From: Orychophragmus violaceus
Taxonomy: Eukaryota > Streptophyta > Magnoliopsida > Brassicales > Brassicaceae
DNA length: 64,000 nt
NCBI GenBank assembly: GCA_030180135.1
Contig: CM058233.1
Span: 24,027,615 to 24,091,614 of the forward strand
Direction of reading: 5' to 3'
Position numbers and translations under genes: made by a program
Notes under the pieces: generated by a model
Database searches by the model: none
Told to the model about the DNA's origin: nothing
The model's input: the letters and a program-made list of their open reading frames with translations, nothing else
Shown: one piece after another, positions 31,305 through 42,379 of the stretch
How positions within the stretch are numbered: the first letter of the stretch is position 1
Layout: every line of letters starts with the position of its first letter

Positions 31305-32479
31305 TGTGAGAGTCGGAACTCGCACTGTCAAAACTTGTAAAGCTAAACTTTTATGAAACATAAATCTCAAAAGTAAATACACCGAAATAGGAACCCGAAG
31401 GATATTTTATTGATAATGGATCGGAAAAGAGAGTACAAAGAAAAAAAAGGCTTGAAAAAGTTCTAAGTTCTAAGTCTAGATGCTAGGGGTTTTCGAGACG
31501 TCTCAGTCGTATGAAGTCCATCTCCTTATATAGTTGCGGCAAGTCGGTTTCGAGGATCTTCGTCTGCAAGATATTCAGAAATCTTCATGTTATCGTCTGT
31601 TTCCATTTCCGTTAAGATTTACATTTTTAACTTAGATTTTCCTCTTCTTCTCGGAGATATTCACTTCTTCCCTTCTTCGAGTTTATCCTTTTCCTTTGGC
31701 GATTATCTTTCCGCGGCTTGACCTATTTTACCCATTGGCTGGAAACGTATGATTCTAGTCCATTTGAGCATATACTTATTGATTTGGCCCAAAGTCACGA
31801 AAGTATGAGTTTCGTGGGTTGGGCCTAAACTAGTATTTCATATGACTTTATGCGACAATTCTTGTTAATGGCTAAGAAGGTATACATTGATGTTCCAAAG
31901 ATGAGTTTCAGCTAGTTGAGCGCTGGAGAAGAAGATATCAGCAAATGTTTAAACGTATGATCTAAGTGGAATATCAGTTCGGAAAGTTTGAGAAGTAAAT
32001 TCAACTCGAAAGTTTCCAAGGAATGCATTCAGCTCAGAACTTACGAGGAATGGATTGTGCTCAGAACTTTTGATGGAATGGATTGTGCTCGGAAAACGAG
32101 AAGGGAGATGTTTTGATCCGAGCTGGTTTAGCTCGGATCCGAGCAGGTTTAGTTCGGAAAATCCAAGCTGGTTTAGATCGGATCCGAGCAGGTTCAGCTC
32201 GGAAATTCCGAGCTGGTTTTGCTCGGAGTTACCCTGTTCGGATGTTTTTGCCTATTCATAGGTCTTGTCGAGTGATTTTTTTGTCCGATTGATTCGTTCA
32301 GATGTTTTGTTGAATAGTTTTGTCTTTTTCGTACAAAATGTCATCGATACGAAGTGCTTCGTATAAAATATTAATTGTACGAATCTCCGTTCGTATTAAA
32401 TATGATGATCGTATGTGTCTGATTGCTTAACTATGCTTTTTCGGCTATTATTTTGGCCGAGGGTATTTTGACCCCAACA
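31305..32479 (-). repeat. Gypsy-C 5' LTR
   Basis: 1175 bp; on the minus strand TGTTGGGGTCAAAATACC...GACTCTCACA. The segment around 32000-32230 holds repeated palindromic CTCGG/CCGAG units, with 'ccgagc' or 'ccaagc' recurring at 32118, 32139, 32163, 32184 and 32208 (steps of 21 and 24) and 'ctcgga'-type steps of 27-28 near 32004-32088. It shares 'gggcccaacccacgaaactcat'-type blocks with the Gypsy-D LTR. Confidence 0.85.
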
Positions 32480-32484
32480 TACTT

Positions 32485-32955
32485 GGTGGAATACCATGAA
32501 GTCTCACGATTTCATCTATGTATTTCTCAGAAAGTTTACCCGCTCCACCAATCTTCTTAATTGCTAATAAGTGTGCGGACTTGGTTAACCTATCCACCAC
32601 AACCTAAACCGTCCTTTCACAACCTAGTACCAGACAGTCCAGTTACAAAGTCCATTGTGATGTGATCCCATTTCCACTCCTGAATGGGTAGACTTTGTAG
32701 CATGCCACTTGGGACCTGGTGTTCTATCTTGACTAGTTGACACGTTTGGCACTTAGCCACTCATTCAGCAATGTCTCTTTTCGTTCCGACCCTATGATAG
32801 TACCGATTTAGGTCACGGTACATCTTGGTCTGTCCGGGATGTATAGAGAACTTAGACTGATGAGCCTCCCTAAGGAATTCTTCCTTAAGCTCCTTCACGT
32901 CTGGTACCCTCACTCGACCATTCACCACATTTTTCCAATTGTTGGAGAATCGGTA
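32485..32955 (-). pseudogene. Gypsy-F integrase N-terminal remnant
   Basis: The minus strand reads a CQTCQLVK-type zinc motif, then QVPSGMLQSLPIQEWKWDHI and MDFVTGL (first catalytic Asp) at about 32770-32630, with a stop soon after. It is cut at 32480 by Gypsy-C, so the rest of the catalytic core is absent. Confidence 0.65.
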
Positions 32956-33564
32956 CTATGTGTTATTGTTGTTGACAACCTTGATTAACTCCTCATCATG
33001 CTCCTGTGCTAACCGAACCCTAGTCAATAGTTCCACTTGATATGCTGCTCTCAGACCTAGTGGCTCATTTTCCACTGACAATGCATTATAGTGTAAACAC
33101 CTGACAAATCTGACCAAGTTCTCTGCGTCCCTTTCCCCGACCACTTCGGTCCTCTTTCGGCTCAACGTATTTGCTACCAATTTTGCCTTTCCAGGATGAT
33201 AAGTGATGTCCAGATCGTAATCCGCCACTAATTTCATCCACCTTCTCTGCCTCAGGTTTAACTCTGGCTGAGTGAAAATATATTTCAATCTCTTGTGGTC
33301 GGTGAATAGTTTCACTTTGGCTCCGTAGAGGTAAGATAGCCAGATCTTAAATGCAAATACCACCACAACCATTTCACGATCATGAGTAGGGTAGTTACCC
33401 TCATGCTTTCTCAGTTGCCTCGAGGCATAGGCAATCACCTTCCCTTCATTCATTAAGACACATCCCAAACCGTTTATGGATGCATCTGTGTATACCACGT
33501 TTGGTACATTATCCACTGGCAGGGTTAGGACATGTGCATTGGTTAGCATATCCTTTAGCTCCAT
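32956..33564 (-). pseudogene. Gypsy-F RNase H
   Basis: The 202-residue open minus-strand frame contains VYTDASINGLGCVL (first Asp), YASRQLRKHEGNYPTHDREM (Glu), LFTDHKRLKYI (Asp), NLRQRRWMKLVADYDLDI and the connection 'YHPGKAKLVANTLSRK'. The catalytic residues are present, but the flanking RT and integrase are broken. Its usual ADALSRK is changed to ANTLSRK. Confidence 0.85.
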
Positions 33565-33639
33565 GAAGCTTTTCTCAGCTGCGTCTGTCCATTCGAACTT
33601 AACGTTCTTCTAGGTCAGTCGAGTCATAGCCTTGTCCGT

Positions 33640-34272
33640 GCTCGCAAAATCTTAAATGAACCGCCGGTAGTAGCCAGCTAGTCCGAGGAAACTTCTGACC
33701 TCGGTCTCGTTCCTCGGTCTCGGCCACTCCTCGAGCGACTGGATCTTCTTGGGGTCGACTGACACTCCCTCATCCAATACAATGTGTCCAAGGAAGCCGA
33801 TCCTCCTTTATCAAAAACTACATTAACTTGGTTTGGCATAGAGCTTCTGCTCTCGTAATATCTCCATCACGATCCTTAGATGTTCCCGGTGTTCTTTCCG
33901 TTCCTTGGAGTAAACAAGGATGTCATCAATGAATATGATCACAAACTTCCTTAACCATTCCCGAAAGATCATGTTCATCATCTTCATGAACGTAGCCGGT
34001 GCGTTTGTTAGATCAAACATCATGACCACAAACTCATAGTGACCATACAAGGTTCGAAACGCGGTTTTCCCCACGTCTTATGGTGAAATCGGGATTTGAT
34101 GATATCCTGATGCTAGATCGATCTTGAATAACACCTTCGACCCCTTTAATTGATCTAACAACCCGTCTATCCAAAGCAAAGGGTACCTTTTCTTCATAGT
34201 AACCCGATTAATGCCTAAGTAGTGTATGGACAATCTTTGGCTACCGTCCTTCTTCTTCACAAACAAGACCGC
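33640..34272 (-). pseudogene. Gypsy-F reverse transcriptase, C-terminal part
   Basis: Frames at 34266-34078 (FVKKKDGSQRLSIHYLGINR, then KVLFKIDLASGYHQI) and 34074-33823 (TAFRTLYGHYEFVVMMFDL, NAPATF, IIFIDDILVYS) are RT palm and fingers, with FIDD as the active site. The Asp/Arg of the usual 'CIDYR' is altered (SIHYL). The chain continues across the CACTA element at 41443. Confidence 0.82.
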
Positions 34273-34273
34273 A

Positions 34274-34740
34274 ACTACAAGAAAACTGCCATTTTAGGAC
34301 TACTATTTGCGACTGAATATATAGTCGCAAAAATAGTGACCGAAATGCGACTTTTGAACGACATAATAGAGACGACTCAAAAACAGTCGTAATTTAGTCT
34401 CTATTAAGTGGCCAAATATTATAGTCGTACAAAAGTCGCAAAATTGCGACTGTTTTACGACTAATAAACGTCCACTAAATTTTAGTCGTAGAATAGTCGA
34501 AAACTTACGACTGTTTTACGACTGTAAGTACATCGTATATACCAGTCGTACAAAAGTCGCGCTTTTGCGACTAAGAAGTGACAGTCGATATATTAGTCGT
34601 GAAAAACCGTTATACGCACATTTTATATACTTTTCAATTTAGTTATAACAACTTTTTACAATTTTTGTATTAATCTCAAAATAGTCGCAAATCTAGTCGC
34701 AAAACAGTGGCAAACGCCTTTATATATAGGACTTAGATCT
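34274..34740 (+). repeat. CACTA left terminal and subterminal repeats
   Basis: Inverted repeat end followed by at least ten direct and inverted copies of a short GTCGCAAA-type motif (also as AGTCGTA and GCGACT). They mirror the right-end region 41110-41420. In CACTA elements such motifs are bound by the TnpA-type protein. Confidence 0.8.
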
Positions 34741-34869
34741 TCCTCCTGCTCATTTCTAATAACAAAACCTTTCTTTCTTACAAAACCACTACAAAGAAAA
34801 AAATGTTTCGAGGAAACAAAAAAAAACGTTTTTTATAAAATGTCGGGTTATTATAATTCCTGAGAATGG

Positions 34870-36150
34870 ATGTATAAGAGGATAGATCAAGAGACGCAAA
34901 ATTTCTCGGCGGAGTTCGAAATGGGGGTCGAGCAATTCATGGGTTTTGCAAGTAACCAGCCCTTTGCGCTAAATATTGGAGGTAGGTTTTTCGGTCCTTG
35001 TAAGTTCTGCAAAAACAAGAAAGTTATTTCGGGGAATAAAATTTGGAATCATCTATTAAGTAGAGGATTTATGGAAGATTATTATATTTGGTATAAGCAT
35101 GGAGAAGAAATTGATGTGGGAGGACCAAGTATGTTAATATGACGCATTTGGATTGTGTCAGAAGATAGATATGTGGATATGGTGAATGATGTATTTCGCG
35201 ATAACGTGAGTTTTGACAACTATCAACCTGATGATAGTTGTCCGAATGTAGAAGAACCGGTACGTAACCATTCCAAAAAATTCTACGACTTGTTAGAAGG
35301 GGCGAAAAACCCATTATACCATGGTTGTCGTGAAGGTCACTCTCAATTATCATTAGCTGCTCGGGTCCTGCAAAACAAGACGGACTACAATATGACGGAA
35401 AAGTGCGTGGATTCATGGTGCGAGGTGTTGACAGAGTATTTACCAGACGGAAACCAACCAACCGGCTCCCACTATGAGACCGAAAAGTTGATGCACAACT
35501 TAGGTCTCCCGTATCGTATAATTGACGTTTGTTATTACAATTGTATGATCTTCTGGAAAGAGGATGAAAAGTGGGATAAGTGTCAATTTTGTGGCGCAAA
35601 AAGATGGAAACCCAACGACGGAAAACGTAGAACCAAAATACCATATAATCGTATGTGGTTTCTACCTATTGCTGACAAATTGAAGAGAATGTATCAAAGC
35701 GTGAGGACTGCAGCGGCAATGAGATGGCATGCTGAAAACCGAGCAAGGACGGAGAAATGTCTCATCCATCTGATTCAGCAGAGTGGAAAAATTTTCAAGA
35801 CCTGCATCCCCGCTTTGCCGAAGAACCTCGGAATGTTTATCTTGGATTATGTACAGATGGGTTCAATCCATTTGGCATGACCCGCAATCATTCGTTGTGG
35901 CCTGTGATACTGACTCCATATAACGTGCCCCCTGGGATGTGCATGAACACATAATACTTTTTTCTTACAATTCTAAATGAAGGATCAAATCATCCGCGAG
36001 CTAGTCTTGATATCTTCCTCCGACCTCTTATTGAGGAGTTAAAAGAGTTATGGTCTACTGGAGTAGATGCATATGGCATATCCTTGCATCAAAATTTCAA
36101 TCTAAAAGCAGTGGTGATGTGGACATCCCCTAAGGAAGAATAAAAAAGAC
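34870..36150 (+). pseudogene. tnpD: CACTA transposase (TnpD-like), N-terminal and catalytic part
   Basis: 34870-35142 encodes a Transpos_assoc-type domain (FFGPCKFCKNKKVI, IWNHLLSRGFMEDY, WYKHGE). The same frame resumes after a single TGA (35140) and covers 35155-35750, a Transposase_21-type domain with SCPNVEEP, KFYDLLEGAKNPLY, HSQLSLAARVLQ, LGLPYRIIDVC and CQFCGAKRW. A one-base shift near 35745 moves it to a second frame, HPSDSAEWKNF, RNVYLGLCTDGFNPFGM and PYNVPPGMCM, and then a third (SLDIFLRPLIEELKELW). The product would cut the element ends in the nucleus. With a stop and several shifts it is inactive as it stands. Confidence 0.85.
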
Positions 36151-36175
36151 TTCTTGAATGGAAAACACGCTGTGA

Positions 36176-37440
36176 ATGAGTATCCACCTCAATCTTACAC
36201 CGGAAAGCAAGTTTATTATGAACGGTTGTATAGTGTCCAACCACCTAAAACAAAGGATTGCGGTGGAAACAGTCATGAGAAGAAGGCTGGCTATGGCATC
36301 AGGCACAACTGGCACAAAGAAAGCATATTATGGGAGTTACCTTATTGGACAGACCTCACTCTCTGACATAATCTTGATGTAATGCATATTGAGAAGAATT
36401 TTTTTCGACAACATCATGAATACTCTGATGAATGTTAAGGGTAAAACAAAAGACAACATCATGTCACGAAGGGATATAGAAAAATTCTGTTATCGACCAC
36501 ACTTACATGTTGATAGTGATGGTAAAGCTCTTTTCCCCATCTACACATTGACAACAGAAGCCAGGGAAAAGTTATTGGAATGTGTGAAACATGCGGTTAA
36601 ATTTCCAGATGGTTATTTATCAGACTTAGCCAGTTGTGTTGATATGGTTAATGGAAAGTTTTTGGGCATGATGAGTCTTGACTGCCATGTTTTTATGGAG
36701 CGGCTATTTCCATTTATCTTTGCAGAACTCCTAGACATGAATGTCCACCTTGTGTTATCAGGTACTAATAATACTTTCATTGGTTATCTCAAATTTTTTC
36801 TAAGATTATAGAATTTTATAATAATCATTTTCTTAATTATATATTATTGTAGGGGTTGGAGCATTTTTCGTGACTTATGTTCAAGAAATTTGCAGAAAAG
36901 CCGCGTCCAAATTCTAAAGCAAAACATAGTTCTGATCATATGCAATTTGGAAAAGATATTTCCTCCTTCTTTTTTGACGTGATGGAGCATTTGCCTATAC
37001 ATCTTCCTTTTGAAGCCGAGTTAGGAGACCCTGTGCAGTATAGGTGGATGTATCCTTTTGAAAGGTTTTTCAAAAAATTGAAAGGAAAGGCGAAGAACAA
37101 AAGATATGCATCAAGATCGATTGTTGAACCGTATATCAATGATGAAATATCCTATTTATCAGAGCACTATTTTGAAGCACATATACAAACAAAATCAAGG
37201 TAAACACTAAAGCTAATTTCATTTGTAGATTATGTATACATTTAATGTGAATTACCATTGACCACGTAGGTTAACAATATTTTACAAAGGTGAAGCCCTA
37301 ATGTATCATGTCAAAGGAGTACCTGATATATTTCCTCGCGTAGGTCGTCCAAGTGGAGAAATGCACCAAGTATGGCTATCAGAGAAGGACTATAAATGTG
37401 CACATGCATATGTTCTGCGAAATTGTGATTATTTTCAGCC
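36176..37440 (+). pseudogene. CACTA transposase, DUF4218 region
   Basis: 36389-36760 has the lead-in (DNIMNTLMNVKGKTKDN) and the start of DUF4218 (SLDCHVFMERLFPF). A likely intron (GT at about 36762 to AG at about 36853) joins it to GVGAFFRDLCSR, then INICNLEKI-like sequence. A missing T in a T run near 36970 shifts the frame to FFFDVMEHLPIHLPFEAELG, VQYRWMYPFERF and KGKAKNK. 37330-37440 encodes VGRPSGEMHQVWLS and AHAYVLRNCDYFQPF, typical of the spacer before DUF4216. No full DUF4216 follows. Confidence 0.78.
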
Positions 37441-38088
37441 GTTTGAGAGGTAAAACTTGGAATTTAATTTATTTTCATTCATCAGCATGTGTTTTTATTT
37501 CTCACATATGTCTTTGTCGTATATATAGTATGTTCGAAGAGTATATTTCTGAAATTAAAATTACAGTGTAATTTCGACTTCGATCTCGTCAATTGTAGTT
37601 AAAAGTACATCATCATCGTTTTCTTGTTGCAAAAGAGTTGGTTCCTTAACTTCGTAGTTAAAAGTAGTCTTTCTGCAAAAATACAATTGATGCAGGACAA
37701 GAAGATGAATTCAATGTAATGTATCATCGTCGGACGAATGAAGATGACGAAGAATTGTACTATATTTTAATAAATATTTCAAGTTCGAAAATTTGCAAAA
37801 TTTTATATTTATTTAAAATTTTATAATCATCTTTAAAAAATAAAAATAAATTACTAAGATTTCTATGGGCTTAAAAAAATTGGGCCTACTAAAATACTCA
37901 AATTACCTAATATGGCCCATTAGGCCCAAACTAAATTTTTTCCTAAGGCCCAATCTAATTTTTTTTCGCGACCAAACTAAAAAATTTCCGAAGGCATTTT
38001 CCCTTGCTCGTAACCCTAAGCTCTAATCGCGATTTCACGATCCTAATCCTCTCTCGAACCAAATCCGGCGATCTAATATGCTCCGACG
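37441..38088 (+). other. CACTA intergenic region
   Basis: A/T-rich, non-coding sequence between the tnpD-like remnant and the second gene. 37870-37960 has several GGGCC/GGCCCA motifs, which are common in plant promoters and may drive the downstream gene; this is inference. Confidence 0.5.
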
Positions 38089-40898
38089 ATGGCAAACAAA
38101 GGACAAGGCAAGGTTGTCGGAGGCGGTGGTCAGAGGCGAGCCGCACCGAACATCACTCAAAGACAAGTAGGGTCAGCGCCGTCGAGAACTCAAACACCTC
38201 TACCATCGCGATATGATTTCACGCTGTCATTCTCATCGCCGGTGCTCCAACGGCGAAATCCAAGCTCACCACCTCATTTCCGCGACTTCCCACCGCCGAG
38301 AGAGCTTTTTCAGGACTCGCTACCGCCACAGCGAGAAACCGGACACTCTTCTGGCGCAGGTCAAAACCGGGACACTCCATCACCTACACTCCAGAACTCC
38401 CAAGCGTCTCCACCGGCAATCTCCCAAGGCCAGAGTAACCCTACTGTAGAACCTCCCTGCTTTCATGGCGAAGATGATGAGATGTTTCTTGTTGAGCCAG
38501 TGCTCCAGGAAGATCTTTTAGAACTCCTCAATAGCCTGCTTCTGGTGCCAAACCGCGACCAATTTACCACGGCTCTATCTCCCATACCAAATCCAAATAC
38601 TACTTGGTAAGTTTAGCAATCGATTGAATGTTTGAATGTTTTGATTTCTGAGCTATTCGTGTGTGACTTGTTAGTGAATTTTGGTGATTTCTGAGCTACG
38701 CGTGTATGACTTGTGAGTGAACCAAACTGTGCATTGATTTTTGAATGTTGTGAGTGAACGTGTGTGACTTACCTTTTTGTTTAAATATCGTTTGTATGGT
38801 TTATAATCTTATAGAGATTAATTGTTTGAATATAGTGTGTATGGTTTATAATCTATTTACAATCTTTTGATGATTGAATGTTTGAATGTTCTTGAATGTT
38901 TGGTCCATATCATATGTTTGGATGCGTCTGATCTGTTTACAATCTTTTGAGAAATTTTCTGAATCATGTTTGTGAGTTGTTTGAGAAATTGATCTTGCCG
39001 ATAGATGATAATGTTTGAGCTAAGTTAGTGTTTTGTGTCTGAAATTTGTCTAAGTTATTGATATCATGTCTGATTCTTGTCTAAGTTAGTGTTCTGTTTC
39101 TTGTCTAAATAATTGTTTTGTTTCTTGTCTAACCCAACATTAATCGCCACCTTAAATAAGAACATACAAGATCTAATTTATTTTGTTTTAGCTGAGTTAA
39201 AAGGATCTTGTCTGTCTTTGTTTAGTGATCTCTGTTTTTGATCTCTGTTTTAGCTGAGTTAAAAGGATCTTGTCTGTCTTAAATAAGAACATACAAGAGC
39301 TAATCGCCACCCAACAAGAAACTGATCTCTGTTTTTGATTTTCTATGTTTGATCTTGTCTGTCTTTTTAAGTTTGGTCTTGTATGTCTTTTTTTAGTTTT
39401 ATCTTGTCTGTCTTTTTTTAGTTTGATCGTGTCTGTTTTATTTTTCTCTTTGTCTTGCAAGTATTTCTCTGTTTGTAGTCATGTTCTTAAGTAGAGGATT
39501 ACACAATGCTCTCTCTTGTGGTTCAGTCTTTGTCAGAGCTTGAATTACACTTTCATTTGCGATCTGTATTTGCATCAGATGATGCCATATAACATGCTTC
39601 TCTGCTGACTATTTGTGATTTGTTTCGCATCATATGATTGAAGCATAATGAGCCTGCAAGCTGCTATTACTTATGTTGACATATGGTTTATTTTTTTGCA
39701 GGTTTGGTCGCGACAAGAGAGCACTGGTCCGGAAGATTACAAGAGTGTTTGTTAACAAGTTTGATGGTCCTTTTTATAGCTGGACAGTTGTGCCCCGGGA
39801 GCGACAGGAGCGATACTTCATTGAGTTCGCGGTAAAGGTTTCTTCATAATCTGTTAACATTTCTTCCTATTTGTTTTTCTTGTATGGTTCTTGTAAACAC
39901 TTTTTGTCTTTGAAATGCAAAAAACTCACACATGGGATCCCTTAAACTCAGGGACAGTACAAGTGCATTTCGAGAGGATATGTCAAAGAAGGATGAAAGG
40001 AATGATTAGCACCGCACGCACTTCTCGAAAGCGACCTCGTTGGATTAACCTCACACTGTGGGCAGAGATGATGGCCCACTAGGACACAGAAGACGCTCAA
40101 GCAAAGAGCCTTACCACTTCCAATGCTCTAAAATCTGATCGTAAAGGTGTTGGTATGGACATACACCTATCAGGCCAGAAGTCGTATCAGGCCAGAAGTC
40201 GTACGAGCAAATCCAACAGGAAATGGTCAGTGATTTGCATAGTTTCTATATCTTTAGCCTCTGCAACTTTACAGTGTTTTTATTTTGAAATTTTAGGAAG
40301 AAGAGATGGGCAGACCTGTCAGTATTGACGAGGTCTTTGTTAGGACGCATACGCAATCCGATGGCACGTTTGTTGATCTTCACGCGAAGAATATAGCTGA
40401 CACATATGAGAAGAATTCTGAAGCTAAGAAGTCCGAGCTCGCGGCAGCCGCAGCAGAAACTTCAGACAGTGATTCGGGACCTCCGGAGCTCACGGCATAT
40501 GAGAACAATGAGATATTTCTTCAGGTAAAGTCCCAACTGGTTTCATTTTTCATACCTTATGCGACTAATATAATCTGGTTTTTTTGCAGTCTACTGTAAC
40601 GGATGATAGAGGACGTCCATACGGAGTTGGAAGCCTCGAAAACACTCTTCAAAACGGCAAGCGTAAGCATTCAGGCAGTGATTCTTCATCTTTTGTGACA
40701 TTGCAACAACAGCTTCAGGAAGCTTAACACCAAATAGAAGAACAGTATGCGTATAATGTGGAGTGTGAAAAAGAGCATACTCGAGTGGTGGCTGAACAAC
40801 AAAAGAAGATCGATCAATTGTCATTGGTGGAGAAGTTCTTGCGTGAAACAAACTCGGAGTTTGTGGACTTCATAGATTCTCAGCCTTCTCCATCCTAA
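38089..40898 (+). pseudogene. tnpA: CACTA second gene (TnpA-like, Transposase_24 family), nearly intact
   Basis: A spliced gene can be traced. Exon 1 is 38089 to about 38606 (Pro/Ser-rich N-terminus), donor GTAAGT. A 1.1-kb intron follows. Exon 2 is about 39702-39831 (FGRDKRALVRKITRVF, FYSWTVVP, RERYFIEFA-like). Exon 3 is about 39953-40226 (RRMKGMISTART, KRPRWINLTLWAEMMAH). Exon 4 is about 40298-40524 (EEEMGRPVSIDEVF, THTQSDGTFVD). Exon 5 is about 40590-40898 (coiled-coil, VEKFLRETNSEF, stop at 40896). The order matches Transposase_24 proteins, the DNA-binding partner of TnpD. Lesions are a TAG where a Trp codon is expected (about 40080), a 17-bp tandem duplication (40169-40202) and a TAA near 40726. 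Splice sites are my reading. Confidence 0.8.
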
Positions 40899-41442
40899 AA
40901 GTTAATCTCCATGTTAGATATCTAATGTAGATAGGAACTGTTAAGGTGTTTTTTGATAACTCCATTGATTGGATAAATGTTTTGGATTGATTGATATATA
41001 TATGAAGCAAGTTTGTTATTATGTTATTAGGTATGTTATATATGATTTTGAATGCTATTTTATTTTCCAGATTCGTATGAATACATCAACCAAATCATTA
41101 CCATATTTTAGAAATTTTAGGATTTTGGTCGCACTGTAGTCGTATAAAGTGTCGCAATTTGGTCGTAAGGTAGTCGCAATTGAGAGTCGCATATTAGTCG
41201 CAAACTTAGGTCGTACTTGAGTCGCATATTGGTCGCAGATTTAGCGACTAATTTGCGACTAATAGATGACGCAGGTTATGACATACAGTATAGTCGCAAA
41301 TTTGCGACTAATATGTGACTACAAGTATTTGCGATGAAGCTTATACAACTACATATATTAGTCTCATATTAGTCGCAAAAGTATTTTTAGCTACTAAAAT
41401 GCGACTCATATTGTAGTCCTCATATGCCAGTTTTCTTGTAGT
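40899..41442 (+). repeat. CACTA right subterminal and terminal repeats
   Basis: After a short 3' UTR, 41110-41420 contains many TAGTCGCA / GCGACTAA motifs in both orientations, then the right terminal repeat ending TTTTCTTGTAGT at 41442. A run of nine C bases in Gypsy-F follows directly. Confidence 0.8.
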
Positions 41443-41650
41443 CCCCCCCCCCATGGAGAAAAGCTCGGCATGATAAACCCCTTATCCAACAGCACCTCCA
41501 GCTGCTTCTTCTGCTCATCCATCTCGGCTGGTGCCATTTTGTATGGCGCTTTAGATAGAGGCTTAGTACCTGGTTCAAGTTCAATGATGAACGGTTCAGA
41601 CCGGTCAGGCGGTAAACCTTAGGCCCGGAACACGTCCTCAAACTCCTTGA
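41443..41650 (-). pseudogene. Gypsy-F reverse transcriptase, N-terminal part
   Basis: The minus strand reads FIIELEPGTKPLSKAPYKMA, EMDEQKKQLEVLLDKGFIMP and SFSPWG, the start of gypsy RT. The next expected residues (VLFVKKKDGS) are found at 34272 on the far side of the CACTA element, so the two halves join by homology. Confidence 0.82.
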
Positions 41651-41826
41651 CCACTGGGATCACCCCAATAATTTCTTTGTTCCAACCTCCTTGGTTATGA
41701 TGGTGGCGAGGTATGCCTCGCGTTCTCTTTCCAACATTCGTTTTTCTTGGATTGCAGAGACGGTCAAACTTCCAGAAGTAAGTCTCACTCCTTGAAACTC
41801 TACTTTTCTTTCAGGTCTCTCGAACC

Positions 41827-42195
41827 TCACCCTTCCTCGGTGACATTTAATGGTGGCTCAGTTCTAACCGAGCTAGTCCAACCTAAGATCACCTTGTGAT
41901 GCTTAAATTTGACAACAACCAGGTTGACCGACATACTCACGCCTCCTATAGAGACAAGTATGTCTCTAATCATACCAAACATAGGCATAGATTGCCCACC
42001 GGCCGAATTCACATTGCCAAGGCCATCTACTTGTTCCTTCTGTAACAAGCCGTTCCCAATCATTCCCAGACTCACAAAACTATGTGTAGCCCCGGACTCA
42101 AATAAGGTGTGTGTTTCTACACCACCTATGGTTACGGTTCCTACACATTTACAATGTCTAAGCAACCTAACCCTTTCCCCAATGCAAAATGCCAT
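41827..42195 (-). pseudogene. Gypsy-F aspartic protease, altered active site
   Basis: 122-residue minus-strand frame: VGTVTIGGVETHTLFESGATHSF, VDGLGNV, DILVSIGGVSMSVNLVVV and HKVILGWT. The order fits gypsy retropepsins (usual form LFDSGATHSF), but the catalytic Asp is replaced by Glu (LFESGA). The usual final LGMDWL is also changed (LGWTSS). It is probably inactive. Confidence 0.8.
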
Positions 42196-42379
42196 GCAAA
42201 TTAATGGAAGAAGTAGGGGTTTAGTGACGTTCTAGTAATCAAGTCGTAGGAGCCGCCCACGTCAGTGTCCTAAACCAGTTCATAAACGATTGGAGTCTCG
42301 GTCTGGCTCTTAGACTTTGCCGTGTTCTACTTGCCTTGGTTAACTTCTGATCTCTTTTTTCTTCAATCAGCTTTGAGCA

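Larger units (their letters stand above)
29004..32479 (-). mobile_element. Gypsy-C, Ty3/gypsy element truncated after protease
   Basis: Minus-strand element: 5' LTR (32479 to 31305), PBS (31301 to 31284), gag (31235 to about 29700), protease (about 29290 to 29060). RT, RNase H and integrase are absent: protease sequence runs straight into an LTR fragment at about 29060. The right end (TGTTGGGGTC on the minus strand) abuts the Gypsy-F integrase at 32480. The left end is lost in the rearranged region around 21820-22192, so no TSD can be verified. It is the same family as Gypsy-D, with similar LTR and Gag N-terminus. Confidence 0.78.
34274..41442 (+). mobile_element. CACTA (En/Spm) DNA transposon
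   Basis: Terminal inverted repeats ACTACAAGAAAACTGCCAT at the left (34274) and the complement of ACTACAAGAAAACTGGCAT at the right (to 41442); the first C of the canonical CACTA is not seen at either end. Subterminal regions (34300-34740, 41110-41420) are packed with TAGTCGCAAA / TTTGCGACTA repeats, the expected transposase-binding layout. It carries a tnpD-like transposase (34870-37440) and a second TnpA-like gene (38089-40898). It splits the Gypsy-F RT gene. No clear 3-bp target duplication is visible (left GCA, right CCC). Confidence 0.9.
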
